This document shows positions 16,205-24,778 of a DNA stretch of 64,000 nt, piece after piece; positions within the stretch are counted from its first letter, which is position 1; each line of letters opens with the position of its first letter. This DNA is from Corynebacterium hansenii. Lineage in GTDB: Bacteria; Actinomycetota; Actinomycetes; Mycobacteriales; Mycobacteriaceae. The notes beneath the pieces are model-generated. The model had not been told where the DNA came from, did no database searches, and saw only the letters and a program-made list of their open reading frames with translations. The stretch lies in the NCBI RefSeq assembly GCF_030408795.1, contig NZ_CP047211.1, forward strand, positions 1,240,001-1,304,000, written 5' to 3'. Position numbers and translations under genes: made by a program.

Positions 16205-16726
16205 TCAGCTGACGTCGAAGGGGATCTCGAAATCGCCGTCGGGCGTGCCCTTCAGCATCAGCGTCCACGTGCCGGCCTTGCTGCCGAGGCTTTCGTCCAT
16301 CGACTCGGTGAACTCGCCGGTGCAGCCGGCGTTCGGGTTGAACTGGAGCATCAGGCCGTCGGGGGTCCTCAGCACCACGATGGTCCCGCAGTCCGAGTGG
16401 CCCTCCGAGTTCCACGTGACCTTCAGCGGCTCGTTGAGCTTGGGGTTCTTGCTCGGGCCGATGGTCACGGTCGTCGAGCCCTTGGTTTCGACGATGCCTT
16501 CGCCGGTGGGGGCGGCAGGGGTTTCGCTTGCGCTCTTAGGGGCCGTGTTCTTCGGGGCGTCGGCCGCCGAGGTTTCGGTAGTCGCGGTTTCCGTCGTCGC
16601 GGCGTCGTCGGCCTGCTTGTCGGTGCCGACGTTTCCGCAGGCTGCGAGCCCGAGGGTCAGCGTCGCCGCCGCCGTCATCGCGAGGGCCTTCGTCCGGGTG
16701 CTTTTGGTGTGCAATGCGTTTCTCAT
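16205..16726 (-). CDS. Secreted lipoprotein of unknown function
   Basis: Protein of 173 residues with a lipoprotein signal peptide: basic start MRNALHTKSTRTK, hydrophobic core, lipobox LAAC with the acylated Cys at about residue 29. A Thr/Ala-rich spacer (about 35-75) leads to a small beta-rich domain with two Cys residues (SDCGTIVVL and NAGCTGEF) that may form a disulfide. No known family was recognised. ATG 16726 is the only start placing a signal peptide correctly and is preceded by a leaderless -10 box. It would sit on the outer face of the cytoplasmic membrane. Confidence 0.85.
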   Translation of the reverse strand: MRNALHTKSTRTKALAMTAAATLTLGLAACGNVGTDKQADDAATTETATTETSAADAPKNTAPKSASETPAAPTGEGIVETKGSTTVTIGPSKNPKLNEPLKVTWNSEGHSDCGTIVVLRTPDGLMLQFNPNAGCTGEFTESMDESLGSKAGTWTLMLKGTPDGDFEIPFDVS

Positions 16727-16732
16727 GGCAAT

Positions 16733-16738
16733 ACAATA
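16733..16738 (-). promoter_or_regulatory. -10 box, leaderless promoter of the lipoprotein gene
   Basis: On the minus strand TATTGT ends 6 nt before the ATG at 16726, within an AT-rich patch. Confidence 0.55.
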
Positions 16739-16819
16739 TATGTGGCGAGGGTCACTCGCCATCGGAAGTGGTTGGACGGGGTTGCGCCTGCATGCGGTCG
16801 GAGTTGTGCCTCGCGTCCC

Positions 16820-16839
16820 GCTTGACGACGGCCCGCCGC
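16820..16839 (-). repeat. Copy 2 of the 20-nt interspersed repeat (inverted)
   Basis: The plus strand reads GCTTGACGACGGCCCGCCGC, the exact reverse complement of the copies at 13512-13531 and 27579-27598. Confidence 0.7.
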
Positions 16840-17138
16840 GCCCATTGAGCGGCCCGTTGCGTGGTGATTTCCCATTTTTCCCCTCGGCCGGGCGATCGTC
16901 CCGCGGTCCCGTCGGTTGCCCGGTCATTGAATTCCTGGTGAAACGCCACATGGCCCTATGTGCCGTCCGGTCATTCATGCGGGCACCCGCGCCGCCCTCC
17001 GTGCGGGCGACACACACCCACACCCCCCAGCAACCGCCAGTCAGCCATTAGTCGGCTATACGTGCGAGCCTCTTGCGCGCCACCCTGCCTGGTGTGAAAG
17101 TGTCCGATGGTGCGAAAAGAAGCGAAAACGTGACGCAA

Positions 17139-17162
17139 TGTTCGAGCGATATCGGTCGAACA
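17139..17162. promoter_or_regulatory. 24-bp near-palindrome with LexA-like half-sites upstream of the HNH gene
   Basis: TGTTCGA (17139-17145) and TCGAACA (17156-17162) flank a central palindrome CGATATCG (17147-17154). Of the 12 base pairs only one (G/G) fails. Both arms equal the half-site of the actinobacterial SOS box, although their order is inverted relative to the usual TCGAACA-NN-TGTTCGA. It lies about 120 bp ahead of the start codon. Confidence 0.5.
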
Positions 17163-17282
17163 CGTGTATCATCTGTGGTGAAGCGGGATGGGGATAATGG
17201 GCCGGCTTCCGCAGGGGGATCTTGAGGGTTTCCCGTTGACGTTGCAGTTCCAGTTTCTTTTCGCCACCGTGGGGGAATCGAC

Positions 17283-19100
17283 ATGGCTTTCGACCATGTT
17301 CCATCCGATGCAAGCGACGATGAGCACAACTGTCCGGACCACCACCGCAACCACCACACCCACCCACCCGACAACGGTGGGCGGGACGCACCCGGCCACG
17401 TAGACCACCCCGATCAGGTCGATCGGGATAGCGGGGACTGCGGCCAGCAAGAGCCATCGCCGCATAAGCCTGCCGAACCGGAGCCCCGGCCGCATCGGTC
17501 AGACGAGCAGGAGGCCCCGCCGCGGAAGAGGTGGGTCACCGAACGCGCAGACGACGCGTTGGCCTGCCTCGCGCGCGGCCGCAACATCGCCGAGGTGGAC
17601 ATGGCGATTGCCTGCACACCCGACGGTGGCACGGACGTCGATTCCCACGCCGCGGCCATCGCCACCCGCATCGGGGCGGGCAAGGTGCGGGCGATGCAGT
17701 ACTGCGACGTCGGGGTGATGCTCCACCGCATGCCCCGCATCCGCGACTTCTGTACTGGCGGTGTGGTGCCGATGGGGCACCTGGTGAAAATCGCCGCCGC
17801 CATCATCGCCGTCACCGACGACCACCTCCCGGAAGTAGAAACCCGGTTCCTGGAGTACCTCACGCCCCGGCGGGACTTCCAGGCGCTTCCCGGCATCAGG
17901 GTCTTCGCCCGGCACCTGGCCCGCATCGTCGAGGACATCGAACCGATCTCCACCCCACCCGACGACGAAGAAGAACAACCGGCCTCGGAGGGGTACGTCG
18001 CCGACCACGACGCACCCGGTGATCACGGGTGCGTGGAGGTGGTGTTGCGCAAGGACCGGCTGGCCGAGTTCGACGCCACCGTCCGCGCCATCCGCGACAC
18101 CAAACTCAACGCCGGCGAGACCTGCACCCTCGCCGATGCGCTCATGCACCTGTGCCGGGGAGACCATGGTGGCGCGAACGTCACCCTCAACGTCTACGCC
18201 GATGGTGCGGTCACCGATGAGGGGGAGCTTCGGTTGTGGTTGGACGGTGCCGGGTGGTTGCCGAGGTACGTCACGAAGCAGTGGTTGGAACGCGCGAGCT
18301 CAGTACGCCTCTCATCCGATTCGGTCACTGGTGGGTATGTGCCCACCGAGGCGCAGAAGGCCAGGGTGCGGGGCCGGGATGGTGGGTGCAGGTTTCCGGG
18401 GTGTTCGGTGCCGGCGGATAAGTGCCAGATCGATCATGTCGTCAACTACGACCCCAACCTCGACCACGCCGCGATGGTGGATAACCCGCTGTTCAACACC
18501 GCAGGCCACGGTCACGGCGACCATGGCGGCTGCAGCCACGACCATGAGCGTGCCGATGGGTTCGTCGCCGGCAACGCGGCCAATGGCCTGGGTGCGACGG
18601 CGACGTGGAACCTGCAGTGCCTGTGCCAGCACCACCACAACCTCAAGACCTCCCGCCACTGGCATGCGGTGATGCACGACGACGCGTCGGTGACGTGGAG
18701 CGACCACACCGGCGAAACCCAGGCGACGACGGTGCCGCATGGCCCGATCGCCCACATCAAACGACAGACCTTCGATCAGCGGGCCACCAGGCTGGCGAAG
18801 ACCATCCGCGCCAACAACGACAAGCGCATGCGGGCCGAAACCCAAGCGCGGGAGGCGATGGACCAAGCCGAGGTTGATGCGGCCTTGCGGGAACACGCCC
18901 GACAAACCGCGAAGTATGAGCGTGACATGGCGGAGTTCGTTGCCGGGCCGTTGAATTCACCGGACCCGGTGATCGCGGCGGATGCGCAGGCGGTGGTCGA
19001 TGCGACCGATGATGGGTGGCCGGGCCTGGGCGACGATGACCTGGACTCGGCGCCTCAGGCGCCGCGGCCGTTGGGGCCGGACCCGACGGTGCCGTTTTGA
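17283..19100 (+). CDS. DUF222 / HNH endonuclease-domain protein (13E12 type)
   Basis: Protein of 605 residues from the actinobacterial 13E12 repeat family. A His/Asp/Pro-rich N-terminal extension (about 1-80) precedes the DUF222 region (about 85-330) and a C-terminal HNH nuclease motif with zinc-type cysteines: CRFPGC (about 376), CQIDHVVNY (about 387) and LCQHHHNLK (about 447). A charged helical tail and an acidic end follow. The nuclease motif looks intact. The biological role is unknown; some family members in mycobacteria are LexA-controlled, which fits the half-sites upstream. Codon use is less GC-extreme than the neighbours, suggesting acquisition or relaxed selection. ATG 17283 has a GGGGGA ribosome-binding site. 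The stop lies inside a degenerate tandem repeat. Confidence 0.88.
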   Translation: MAFDHVPSDASDDEHNCPDHHRNHHTHPPDNGGRDAPGHVDHPDQVDRDSGDCGQQEPSPHKPAEPEPRPHRSDEQEAPPRKRWVTERADDALACLARGRNIAEVDMAIACTPDGGTDVDSHAAAIATRIGAGKVRAMQYCDVGVMLHRMPRIRDFCTGGVVPMGHLVKIAAAIIAVTDDHLPEVETRFLEYLTPRRDFQALPGIRVFARHLARIVEDIEPISTPPDDEEEQPASEGYVADHDAPGDHGCVEVVLRKDRLAEFDATVRAIRDTKLNAGETCTLADALMHLCRGDHGGANVTLNVYADGAVTDEGELRLWLDGAGWLPRYVTKQWLERASSVRLSSDSVTGGYVPTEAQKARVRGRDGGCRFPGCSVPADKCQIDHVVNYDPNLDHAAMVDNPLFNTAGHGHGDHGGCSHDHERADGFVAGNAANGLGATATWNLQCLCQHHHNLKTSRHWHAVMHDDASVTWSDHTGETQATTVPHGPIAHIKRQTFDQRATRLAKTIRANNDKRMRAETQAREAMDQAEVDAALREHARQTAKYERDMAEFVAGPLNSPDPVIAADAQAVVDATDDGWPGLGDDDLDSAPQAPRPLGPDPTVPF

Positions 19101-19219
19101 TGAGGCGCTTGACGGTGCCGTGCTGGTGGAGCCACTTGAAGGGGCCGTTCGAATGGCTCCCTTGTGGCGGTGGCGCTTTGATGGTGCCGTTTTGAAGGAG
19201 ACGCTTAACCTGGCCGTCC
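19085..19219 (+). repeat. Degenerate tandem repeat of about 27 bp after the HNH gene
   Basis: Units at 19085-19110, 19111-19137, 19138-19163 and 19180-19206 share the frame GA(C/T)GGTGCCGT...CTT, with partial units at 19164-19179 and 19207-19219. The HNH stop codon falls in the first unit, so the array begins in the last codons and continues into the spacer. Confidence 0.55.
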
Positions 19220-19239
19220 CAGGGCGACAAGAAGGCGGA

Positions 19240-20223
19240 CTACCCGTGCAGTCGGTCCAGGCGAGCGTTGATATCGCCGGCCAGGGCCTCGGCGGTTCCG
19301 TCGGGGACGACGAACGTCCAACTGGTGCCGGTGGTGTCGATGTCGAGCGCCTCGCCCGACCGCGACGCTACGGCGACTCGCTTGCCACGCGTGCCGGGGA
19401 ACGACACCGTCCGAATGCCGACGCCTCCCGAATCGCCCCAGTCGTACGTGGCGGGGCGCGCGGCGGTGATCGTGTCCAGGGGAATGGTCTCGCCGAGCAA
19501 CGCGCGGAACCGCACCGCATCATCATCCACCCGCAGGCGCACGGCATACGTCTGCGCGAGATAAAAGGTGCTGAGCAAGAGAATCAGGAACAACGCCGTG
19601 GACAACAGCAACGACGCCACCGCGCCGACCAGCCACATGACCACGAAGATCTTCATCCCCGTCGACGTCACCGTCCGCACCGGTTCGCTGCGGGGACCGC
19701 GGAGGAGCGACGGATCGGGGGCCGAATCGGCGGTGGAGGCCGGCGCCGGCGGAATCAACCGGGCGGTCACCGCGCCGACGACCAGTCCGGCGAACGTGCC
19801 GATGATCATCCACGCGGAACCGATCACCGTGCCTTCCGCCGACGCGAGCCCCAACTGCGGCGCCAACGTGTCCGGAACGATTCCCGCCATGAAACCGGCG
19901 AACACCGGCGCCCCGGGGCCGAGGCTGCGGCGCATGATCCGCGGATGCCGCCGCCACGACCCGAACAAACCGAAGAACAGCACCATCGGCAGCGTCACCA
20001 CGACCAGGACGGCAAGTATCCCCGCCAACCCGCCGAAACCATCGGCCTCGCCGCCGGCGCCGAAATGCACTGCGATCCGATCCGGCAGCTCACCCCGCAC
20101 GGACAGCGCCCATCCGACGGCGGCGGCCACGGCGAGCACGGGCGCGGCCACGAAACCCGCCAACCCGATCGGTTCCCATCGGCCGGCCGGGGCACCACGT
20201 CGGGGCGTCGTAAAGCGATCCAT
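19240..20223 (-). CDS. DUF1648 membrane protein (paralogue of 9122-10096)
   Basis: Membrane protein of 327 residues with the DUF1648 signature LPDRIAVHFGAGGEADGFGG (about 50-69), further hydrophobic segments to about residue 235 and a soluble C-terminal domain ending in a short helix. It is similar in layout to the protein at 9122-10096, which sits in an ABC-exporter operon; this one is solitary. ATG 20223 is chosen because the DUF1648 N-terminus begins there and CATCGT stands 7 nt upstream like a -10 box; GTG 20232 is an alternative. It diverges from rplS. No function is assigned. Confidence 0.82.
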   Translation of the reverse strand: MDRFTTPRRGAPAGRWEPIGLAGFVAAPVLAVAAAVGWALSVRGELPDRIAVHFGAGGEADGFGGLAGILAVLVVVTLPMVLFFGLFGSWRRHPRIMRRSLGPGAPVFAGFMAGIVPDTLAPQLGLASAEGTVIGSAWMIIGTFAGLVVGAVTARLIPPAPASTADSAPDPSLLRGPRSEPVRTVTSTGMKIFVVMWLVGAVASLLLSTALFLILLLSTFYLAQTYAVRLRVDDDAVRFRALLGETIPLDTITAARPATYDWGDSGGVGIRTVSFPGTRGKRVAVASRSGEALDIDTTGTSWTFVVPDGTAEALAGDINARLDRLHG

Positions 20224-20263
20224 GTCCCACACGATGCCCGAACCTCCGCCAACCGGGCGGGAT

Positions 20264-20295
20264 TTGGCCCCGACCTGCGGTTCGTGGCATACTGT
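20264..20295 (+). promoter_or_regulatory. Candidate promoter of rplS
   Basis: TTGGCC (20264-20269) is followed 18 bp later by CATACT (20288-20293), overlapping TACTGT (20290-20295). It leaves a leader of roughly 150 nt before rplS containing the small hairpin CCGTCGCGACGG. Confidence 0.45.
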
Positions 20296-20446
20296 GCCGG
20301 TTGATCGCGGGTTCACCGCCCCCGCCACGGGGAAACGGCGTCCGTCGCGACGGCTGATCATGTTTCGGGCACGAACCGGCCGAGCGCCCCGAGGGGAAGA
20401 GCCGCCAGGGTCCTCTGTCCAGCACAGTAGATAGGAAACCAATTCC

Positions 20447-20788
20447 ATGAACATTCTCGACAAGGTTGATGCCGCGTCGCTCCGCGACGACATTCCCGAC
20501 TTCCGCGCCGGTGACACGGTCGAGGTCAACGTGAAGATCGTCGAGGGCAAGACCGAGCGCATCCAGATGTTCAAGGGCGTCGTGATCCGCCGCCAGGGCG
20601 GCGGCATCCGCGAGACCTTCACCGTCCGCAAGATCTCGTTCGGCATCGGCGTCGAGCGCACCTTCCCGGTCCACTCCCCGAACATCGACTCCATCAACGT
20701 CGTGTTCCGCGGTGACGTCCGTCGCGCCAAGCTGTACTACCTGCGCAACCTGCGCGGCAAGGCCGCCCGCATCAAGGAGAAGCGCTAA
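20447..20788 (+). CDS. rplS: 50S ribosomal protein L19
   Basis: Large-subunit protein at the 30S-50S interface. The 113-residue sequence is canonical: [20 protein letters not shown] near the start, [36 protein letters not shown], then the basic end [23 protein letters not shown] 20447 has an AGGAAA ribosome-binding site and lies behind a leader of about 150 nt. A long hairpin follows, so it is transcribed alone. Confidence 0.97.
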   Translation: MNILDKVDAASLRDDIPDFRAGDTVEVNVKIVEGKTERIQMFKGVVIRRQGGGIRETFTVRKISFGIGVERTFPVHSPNIDSINVVFRGDVRRAKLYYLRNLRGKAARIKEKR

Positions 20789-20828
20789 GCGCCCGGAGCC
20801 TTTTCGCTCCTGCTCCGTTTCGCTTTGC

Positions 20829-20869
20829 GACGGCGCCGGTCCCACCCCGACGGTGGGCCCGGCGCCGTC
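20829..20869 (+). terminator. Long hairpin after rplS
   Basis: GACGGCGCCGG (20829-20839) pairs with CCGGCGCCGTC (20859-20869), and CCACC/GGTGG pair inside it. Only a short T-run (GGCGTTT) follows, so termination efficiency is uncertain. Confidence 0.65.
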
Positions 20870-20912
20870 GGCGTTTCGCGCGCGGCAACGCGGCCCCCTC
20901 CGGTGCGGCGCG

Positions 20913-20918
20913 TATAGT
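20913..20918 (+). promoter_or_regulatory. -10 box, near-leaderless promoter of lepB
   Basis: TATAGT ends 8 nt before the ATG at 20927; no Shine-Dalgarno precedes that ATG. Confidence 0.5.
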
Positions 20919-20926
20919 TCGTGGGC

Positions 20927-21751
20927 ATGAGCGAGGACGAAGCCACCACCGGGCGGACCTGGAGGCCTTCGGGGCGCCGCGAGGACGAGCCCCGGCCCCG
21001 CGAACGCGAACCCGAGGCCGTGACCGAGGCCGACGAAGGGGAAGAGAAGCGGCAGACGCCGTGGTTCATCGAGATCCCGATCATCATCGTCATCGCGCTG
21101 CTGATTTCCGTGGGCGTGCAGACGTTCGTGGGCCGCGTGTACCTGATCCCCTCGGAGTCGATGGAGCCGACGCTGCACGGCTGCCAGGGCTGCACTGGCG
21201 ACCGGATCTGGGTGGACAAGCTGAGCTACCGGTTCTCCGACCCGGAGCCGGGCGACGTCCTGGTGTTCAACGGCCCGCCGTCGTGGGACGACTCGTTCGT
21301 CAACCACCGCTCCCCGAACCCGGTGGTCAATTCGCTGCAGACGCTGGGCAGCTGGATCGGCGTCGTCGCGCCGAATGAAAACGCACTGGTCAAGCGCGTC
21401 ATCGCGACCGGCGGCCAGACGGTGCAGTGTCGTGAGGGCGACCCCGGGATCATGGTCGACGGCAAGCTCGTCGACGAATCCTTCACCCTGGCCCCGCCGC
21501 AGAACCCGATCGACCCGACCACGGGCTCGGAGGCGTGCGGCGGCCCCTTCTTCGGCCCCGTCACCATCCCGGCCGATCACCTGTGGATGATGGGCGACAA
21601 CCGCACCAACTCCCTCGACTCCCGCTACCACCTCGGCGACGAGTTCCAGGGCTCCGTGCCGGTGGCCAACGTGGTGGGCAAGGTCCAGGCGATCATCCTG
21701 CCGTTCAGCCGCATCGGCGGCGTCGATGACCCGGACATCCAGGGCAAGTAG
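20927..21751 (+). CDS. lepB: Signal peptidase I
   Basis: Membrane-anchored serine protease that removes Sec and Tat signal peptides on the outer face of the membrane. It has a charged 44-residue cytoplasmic N-terminus, one transmembrane helix (about 47-68), the catalytic serine box PSESMEPTL (Ser78), the catalytic Lys in [10 protein letters not shown] (Lys156) and the conserved [12 protein letters not shown] box near the C-terminus. Length 274 residues. Start ATG 20927 rather than the in-frame GTG 6 bp earlier, because of the -10 spacing. The 3' end overlaps rnhB by 26 bp, giving a lepB-rnhB-DUF2469 operon as in mycobacteria. Confidence 0.95.
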   Translation: MSEDEATTGRTWRPSGRREDEPRPREREPEAVTEADEGEEKRQTPWFIEIPIIIVIALLISVGVQTFVGRVYLIPSESMEPTLHGCQGCTGDRIWVDKLSYRFSDPEPGDVLVFNGPPSWDDSFVNHRSPNPVVNSLQTLGSWIGVVAPNENALVKRVIATGGQTVQCREGDPGIMVDGKLVDESFTLAPPQNPIDPTTGSEACGGPFFGPVTIPADHLWMMGDNRTNSLDSRYHLGDEFQGSVPVANVVGKVQAIILPFSRIGGVDDPDIQGK

Positions 21752-22472
21752 CGCCGACCGTCCCGCGCTGCTCGACGACCTGCCGCGACCGGCGCTGCGC
21801 AGGCTCGCGCAGGACCGGATGTTCGAGGTCGCGCTGGACTCCCGCGGGTTCGGGCCGGTCGCCGGCGTCGACGAGGCGGGCCGGGGCGCGTGCGCGGGGC
21901 CGATCGTCATCGCGGCGTGCATCCTGCCGCGCCGCACGATCCCGGAGCTCGCCGCCCTGACCGATTCGAAGGCGCTGTCGCCGGCGGCCCGCGAGCGCCT
22001 GTTCCCGCTGATCCATCGCTTTGCGACGGCCGTGTCCACCGTCGTCATCCCCGCAGCGGAGATCGACGCGCTGGGCATCCAGCACGCGAACGTTTCGGGG
22101 ATGCGGAGGGCCGTCGAAAAGCTCGATGCCCCGGCCGGGTACGTGCTCACCGACGCGATGAAGGTGCCCGGCCTGCCGGCGCCCCACCTGCCGATGATCG
22201 GGGGCGACGCGGCGGCCCGATGCATCGCCGCCGCGAGTGTCGTCGCCAAAGTGACCAGGGACCGCATTATGTTTGACCTCGACGAGCAATTGCCGGGCTA
22301 CGGCCTGGCGGCCCACAAGGGCTACGGCACCGCCGCGCACATGGCCGCGGTGGAGCTGCTCGGCGCGAGCCGGGAACACCGGAGAAGCTACGCCAACGTG
22401 GCGGCGGCGCACCGTCGCCACCGCAGGACAGACGCAATGGAAGACCGAACCGCAACCGAGGGGAGACGCTGA
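21726..22472 (+). CDS. rnhB: Ribonuclease HII
   Basis: Endonuclease that cuts the RNA strand of RNA-DNA hybrids and single ribonucleotides in DNA. The active-site motif [13 protein letters not shown] (about residues 48-60) supplies the Asp-Glu pair, with a further Asp in LTDAMK (about 140) and DRIMFDL beyond. Length 248 residues including a variable charged C-terminus. ATG 21726 lies inside lepB (26-bp overlap), implying translational coupling. A GTG for the DUF2469 gene follows 1 bp after the stop. Confidence 0.95.
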   Translation: MTRTSRASSADRPALLDDLPRPALRRLAQDRMFEVALDSRGFGPVAGVDEAGRGACAGPIVIAACILPRRTIPELAALTDSKALSPAARERLFPLIHRFATAVSTVVIPAAEIDALGIQHANVSGMRRAVEKLDAPAGYVLTDAMKVPGLPAPHLPMIGGDAAARCIAAASVVAKVTRDRIMFDLDEQLPGYGLAAHKGYGTAAHMAAVELLGASREHRRSYANVAAAHRRHRRTDAMEDRTATEGRR

Positions 22473-22473
22473 C

Positions 22474-22779
22474 GTGAGCGCCGAAGATCTGGACAACTAC
22501 GAGGCCGAAGTCGAGCTGTCCCTCTACAAGGAATACCGCGACGTGGTCAGCCAGTTCGCCTACGTCGTGGAGACGGAGCGCCGCTTCTACCTGGCCAACG
22601 CCGTGGAGCTGATCCCGCACAACTCCGGCGGCGAGGTGTACTTCGAGCTGCGGATGTCCGACGCATGGGTGTGGGACATGTACCGTCCCGCGCGGTTCGT
22701 GAGGTACGTCCGCGTGATCACCTTCAAGGACGTCAACATCGAGGAGCTGGACAAACCCGACCTGCGGCTTCCCGAGTAG
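22474..22779 (+). CDS. DUF2469 protein
   Basis: Small acidic soluble protein of 101 residues found in nearly all actinobacteria directly after rnhB (Rv2901c in M. tuberculosis, from memory). The sequence opens SAEDLDNYEAEVELSLYKEY and continues YVVETERRFYLANAVEL, both diagnostic. Start GTG 22474 is preceded by GAGGGGAGAC. No function is known, although the fixed position suggests a link to RNase HII or the ribosomal-protein region. A strong terminator follows. Confidence 0.93.
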   Translation: MSAEDLDNYEAEVELSLYKEYRDVVSQFAYVVETERRFYLANAVELIPHNSGGEVYFELRMSDAWVWDMYRPARFVRYVRVITFKDVNIEELDKPDLRLPE

Positions 22780-22819
22780 GAACCGTTCATCCACAGGCCC
22801 CGATCCATCCACGGATCCC

Positions 22820-22849
22820 GCCCGCCGGCGCACCCGCCGGCGGGCTTTT
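22820..22849 (+). terminator. Rho-independent terminator of lepB-rnhB-DUF2469
   Basis: GCCCGCCGGCG (22820-22830) and CGCCGGCGGGC (22835-22845) form a perfect 11-bp stem with a CACC loop, followed by TTTT. Confidence 0.88.
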
Positions 22850-22876
22850 CCGTGCCCGCCGCCGCATGGTCGGGGC

Positions 22877-23236
22877 GTGAACGAAAAGACGAATCGGGAC
22901 CTCGGCCACGAAGGCGAGGTCGCAGCGATGGCATATCTGGCCGGGCGGGGGATGGAGCTCATCGGGGCGAACATCCGGGTGGGCAGGGATGAACTCGACG
23001 CCGTTTTCGCCGACGGCGACGCGGTGGTCGTGGTGGAGGTCAAGACCCGCTCGACGCCGATGATGGGCGGGGGACTGGAGGCGGTGACGCCGGCGAAGAT
23101 GCGCTCGCTGCGCAGGGGCGTCGCCCGGTGGTTGCGCGAGACCGGCAGAACCTGCGACCACGTGCGTTTCGACGTCGTCGACGTCGTCCCGGTTCCCGGG
23201 GACCTGGCGATCCAGTGGTTCCGGGATGTGGCGTAG
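22877..23236 (+). CDS. YraN family (UPF0102) nuclease-like protein
   Basis: Protein of 119 residues with a restriction-endonuclease-like fold: GHEGEVAAMAYLAGRG (about 11-26), the acidic pair in GRDELDAVF (about 41) and VVVVEVKTRS (about 54-63), which carries the E-x-K catalytic motif. The natural substrate is unknown; the family often travels with comM and dprA. GTG 22877 is the start. Its TAG is followed immediately by the comM ATG, so yraN-comM-dprA form one operon. Confidence 0.9.
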   Translation: MNEKTNRDLGHEGEVAAMAYLAGRGMELIGANIRVGRDELDAVFADGDAVVVVEVKTRSTPMMGGGLEAVTPAKMRSLRRGVARWLRETGRTCDHVRFDVVDVVPVPGDLAIQWFRDVA

Positions 23237-24778
23237 ATGAGCGTCGGGCGTGCGCTGTCGGTGGCGCTGCAGGGACTGGACGGGGTCGTCGTGGAGGTGG
23301 AGGCCGACGTCGGGCGGGGACTGCCGGGCATGCACATCGGCGGGCTGGGCGATGCGGCGGTGGCCGAGGCCAGGGACCGGGTGCGCACCGCGGCCGTGAA
23401 CTCGGGGCTGACGTGGCCGCGGACGAAGGTGGTGGTCTCTATGTCTCCGGCGAGCCTGCGCAAGCACGGGTCCGCGTTCGACCTGGCCATCGTGTGCGCG
23501 GTGCTGTCGGCCGGGCTCGACGCGGAAGACGAGGCGCGCGGCAGGCTCGAGCGGACCGCGCTGCTCGGCGAGGTCGGTCTCGACGGTGCGGTGCGGCCGG
23601 TCCAGGGGATCCTGCCGGCGGTCATGGCCGCGCGGGATGCGGGGCTGCGGTGGGTGGTGGTGCCGACGGGCAACCTCGGGGAAGCCGCACTGGTCGGGGG
23701 AATCGCCGTGGGCGGGGTGTCCACTCTGGCTCAGCTGTGGCGATGGGCGCTGACGGGGGAAGGCGTGGATGCGGCGGACGGGGAGCCGCGGGGCGTCGTC
23801 AAGCGGGACCAGCCGGACATGCGGGACATCCACGGCCAGGAGGATGCGCGGCGGGCGCTCGAGGTCGTCGCCGCCGGCGGGCACCATCTGTTCCTGTCGG
23901 GCCCGCCGGGGACGGGCAAGTCGATGCTCGCCGCGCGGCTGCCGGGGATACTCCCGCCGCTGGCGGAGTCCGAGGCGCTGGAGGTCACGGCGGTGCATTC
24001 GGTGTCGGGGCGGATGGGCGCGCACGACGGCGGCCTGATCGCGCACCCGCCGTTCGTGGCGCCGCACCACACGGTGAGCGCGGCGTCGCTGCTGGGAGGG
24101 GGATCCGGCATGCCGCGCCCGGGGGCGATGAGCATGGCCCACGGAGGGGTGCTGTTCCTCGACGAGGTCACGCTCATGCCGGCGCGGGTGCTCGACGCGC
24201 TGCGCACGCCGCTGGAACGCGGCGAGGTGACGCTGCTGAGGTCGCGGCACCAGGTGCGCTACCCGTGCCGCGTGCAGCTGGTGATGGCCGCCAACCCCTG
24301 CCCGTGCGGCGCCGCCGAACCCGAGGAGTGCATCTGCGCGCCGGGCGTGCGGCGCAGGCACATGGCGGCGGTGTCGGGTCCTTTGCGCGACCGCATCGAC
24401 GTGCAGCTGTCCATCCACCCGCGGCACTCGGTGGTGCGGCCCGAGCCGGGGGAGGAATCGGCGGCGATCCGCGAACGCGTCATCGCCGCCAGGCAGCGGG
24501 GGCGGGCCCGCTGGGAGGCGATGGGCGTCGAGGGGGCCGTGGCCAACTCGGCGGTGCCTGGGCCAGTGCTGCGCAGGCGCGCGCCGGCCGACGACGCGGG
24601 CATGGCGTACCTGGAATGCCGGCTGGCGGAGCGCACCGTCACCCAACGCGGCGTCGACAGGGCGCTGCGGGTCGCGTGGACGCTGGCGGACCTGGGGGAA
24701 CGCGACCGGCCGACCCTGGAGGACGTGGCCACCGCCTGCGACCTGCATGCGCCCGTGGACGGGGAGGCGGCGGCATGA
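23237..24778 (+). CDS. comM: ComM/YifB-type AAA+ ATPase (Mg-chelatase-like)
   Basis: Hexameric DNA-branch-migration helicase that in transformable bacteria extends recombination of incoming DNA. Residues 1-170 form the Lon-protease-like domain (ALQGLDGVVVEVEADVGRG). The ATPase domain has Walker A GPPGTGKS (about 222), Walker B VLFLDEV (about 304) and the Mg-chelatase sensor region AANPCPCG with cysteines (about 353). A C-terminal helical domain ends in VDRALRVAWTLADL. At 513 residues it is full length. It follows yraN without a gap and overlaps dprA by 4 bp. Confidence 0.93.
   Translation: MSVGRALSVALQGLDGVVVEVEADVGRGLPGMHIGGLGDAAVAEARDRVRTAAVNSGLTWPRTKVVVSMSPASLRKHGSAFDLAIVCAVLSAGLDAEDEARGRLERTALLGEVGLDGAVRPVQGILPAVMAARDAGLRWVVVPTGNLGEAALVGGIAVGGVSTLAQLWRWALTGEGVDAADGEPRGVVKRDQPDMRDIHGQEDARRALEVVAAGGHHLFLSGPPGTGKSMLAARLPGILPPLAESEALEVTAVHSVSGRMGAHDGGLIAHPPFVAPHHTVSAASLLGGGSGMPRPGAMSMAHGGVLFLDEVTLMPARVLDALRTPLERGEVTLLRSRHQVRYPCRVQLVMAANPCPCGAAEPEECICAPGVRRRHMAAVSGPLRDRIDVQLSIHPRHSVVRPEPGEESAAIRERVIAARQRGRARWEAMGVEGAVANSAVPGPVLRRRAPADDAGMAYLECRLAERTVTQRGVDRALRVAWTLADLGERDRPTLEDVATACDLHAPVDGEAAA

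Larger units (their letters stand above)
16739..17282. other. Long divergent intergenic region upstream of the HNH gene
   Basis: About 540 bp without a convincing gene, between a leftward lipoprotein gene and the rightward HNH gene. Base composition is less GC-rich than the flanks. It holds one copy of the 20-nt repeat (16820-16839) and a 24-bp near-palindrome (17139-17162). Open frames here encode low-complexity peptides with no recognisable features. Confidence 0.6.

Noticed and set aside
16739..17282. Possible decayed gene or mobile element in the long spacer before the HNH gene
   Set aside because: I found no transposase remnant, terminal repeats or recognisable protein fragment in any frame; only the repeat and palindrome are supported.
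17169..17495. Apparent membrane protein of 108 residues on the minus strand at the start of the HNH gene
   Set aside because: Its hydrophobicity is the antisense of the His/Asp-rich N-terminal codons (CAC and GAC become GTG and GTC); no ribosome-binding site or family match.
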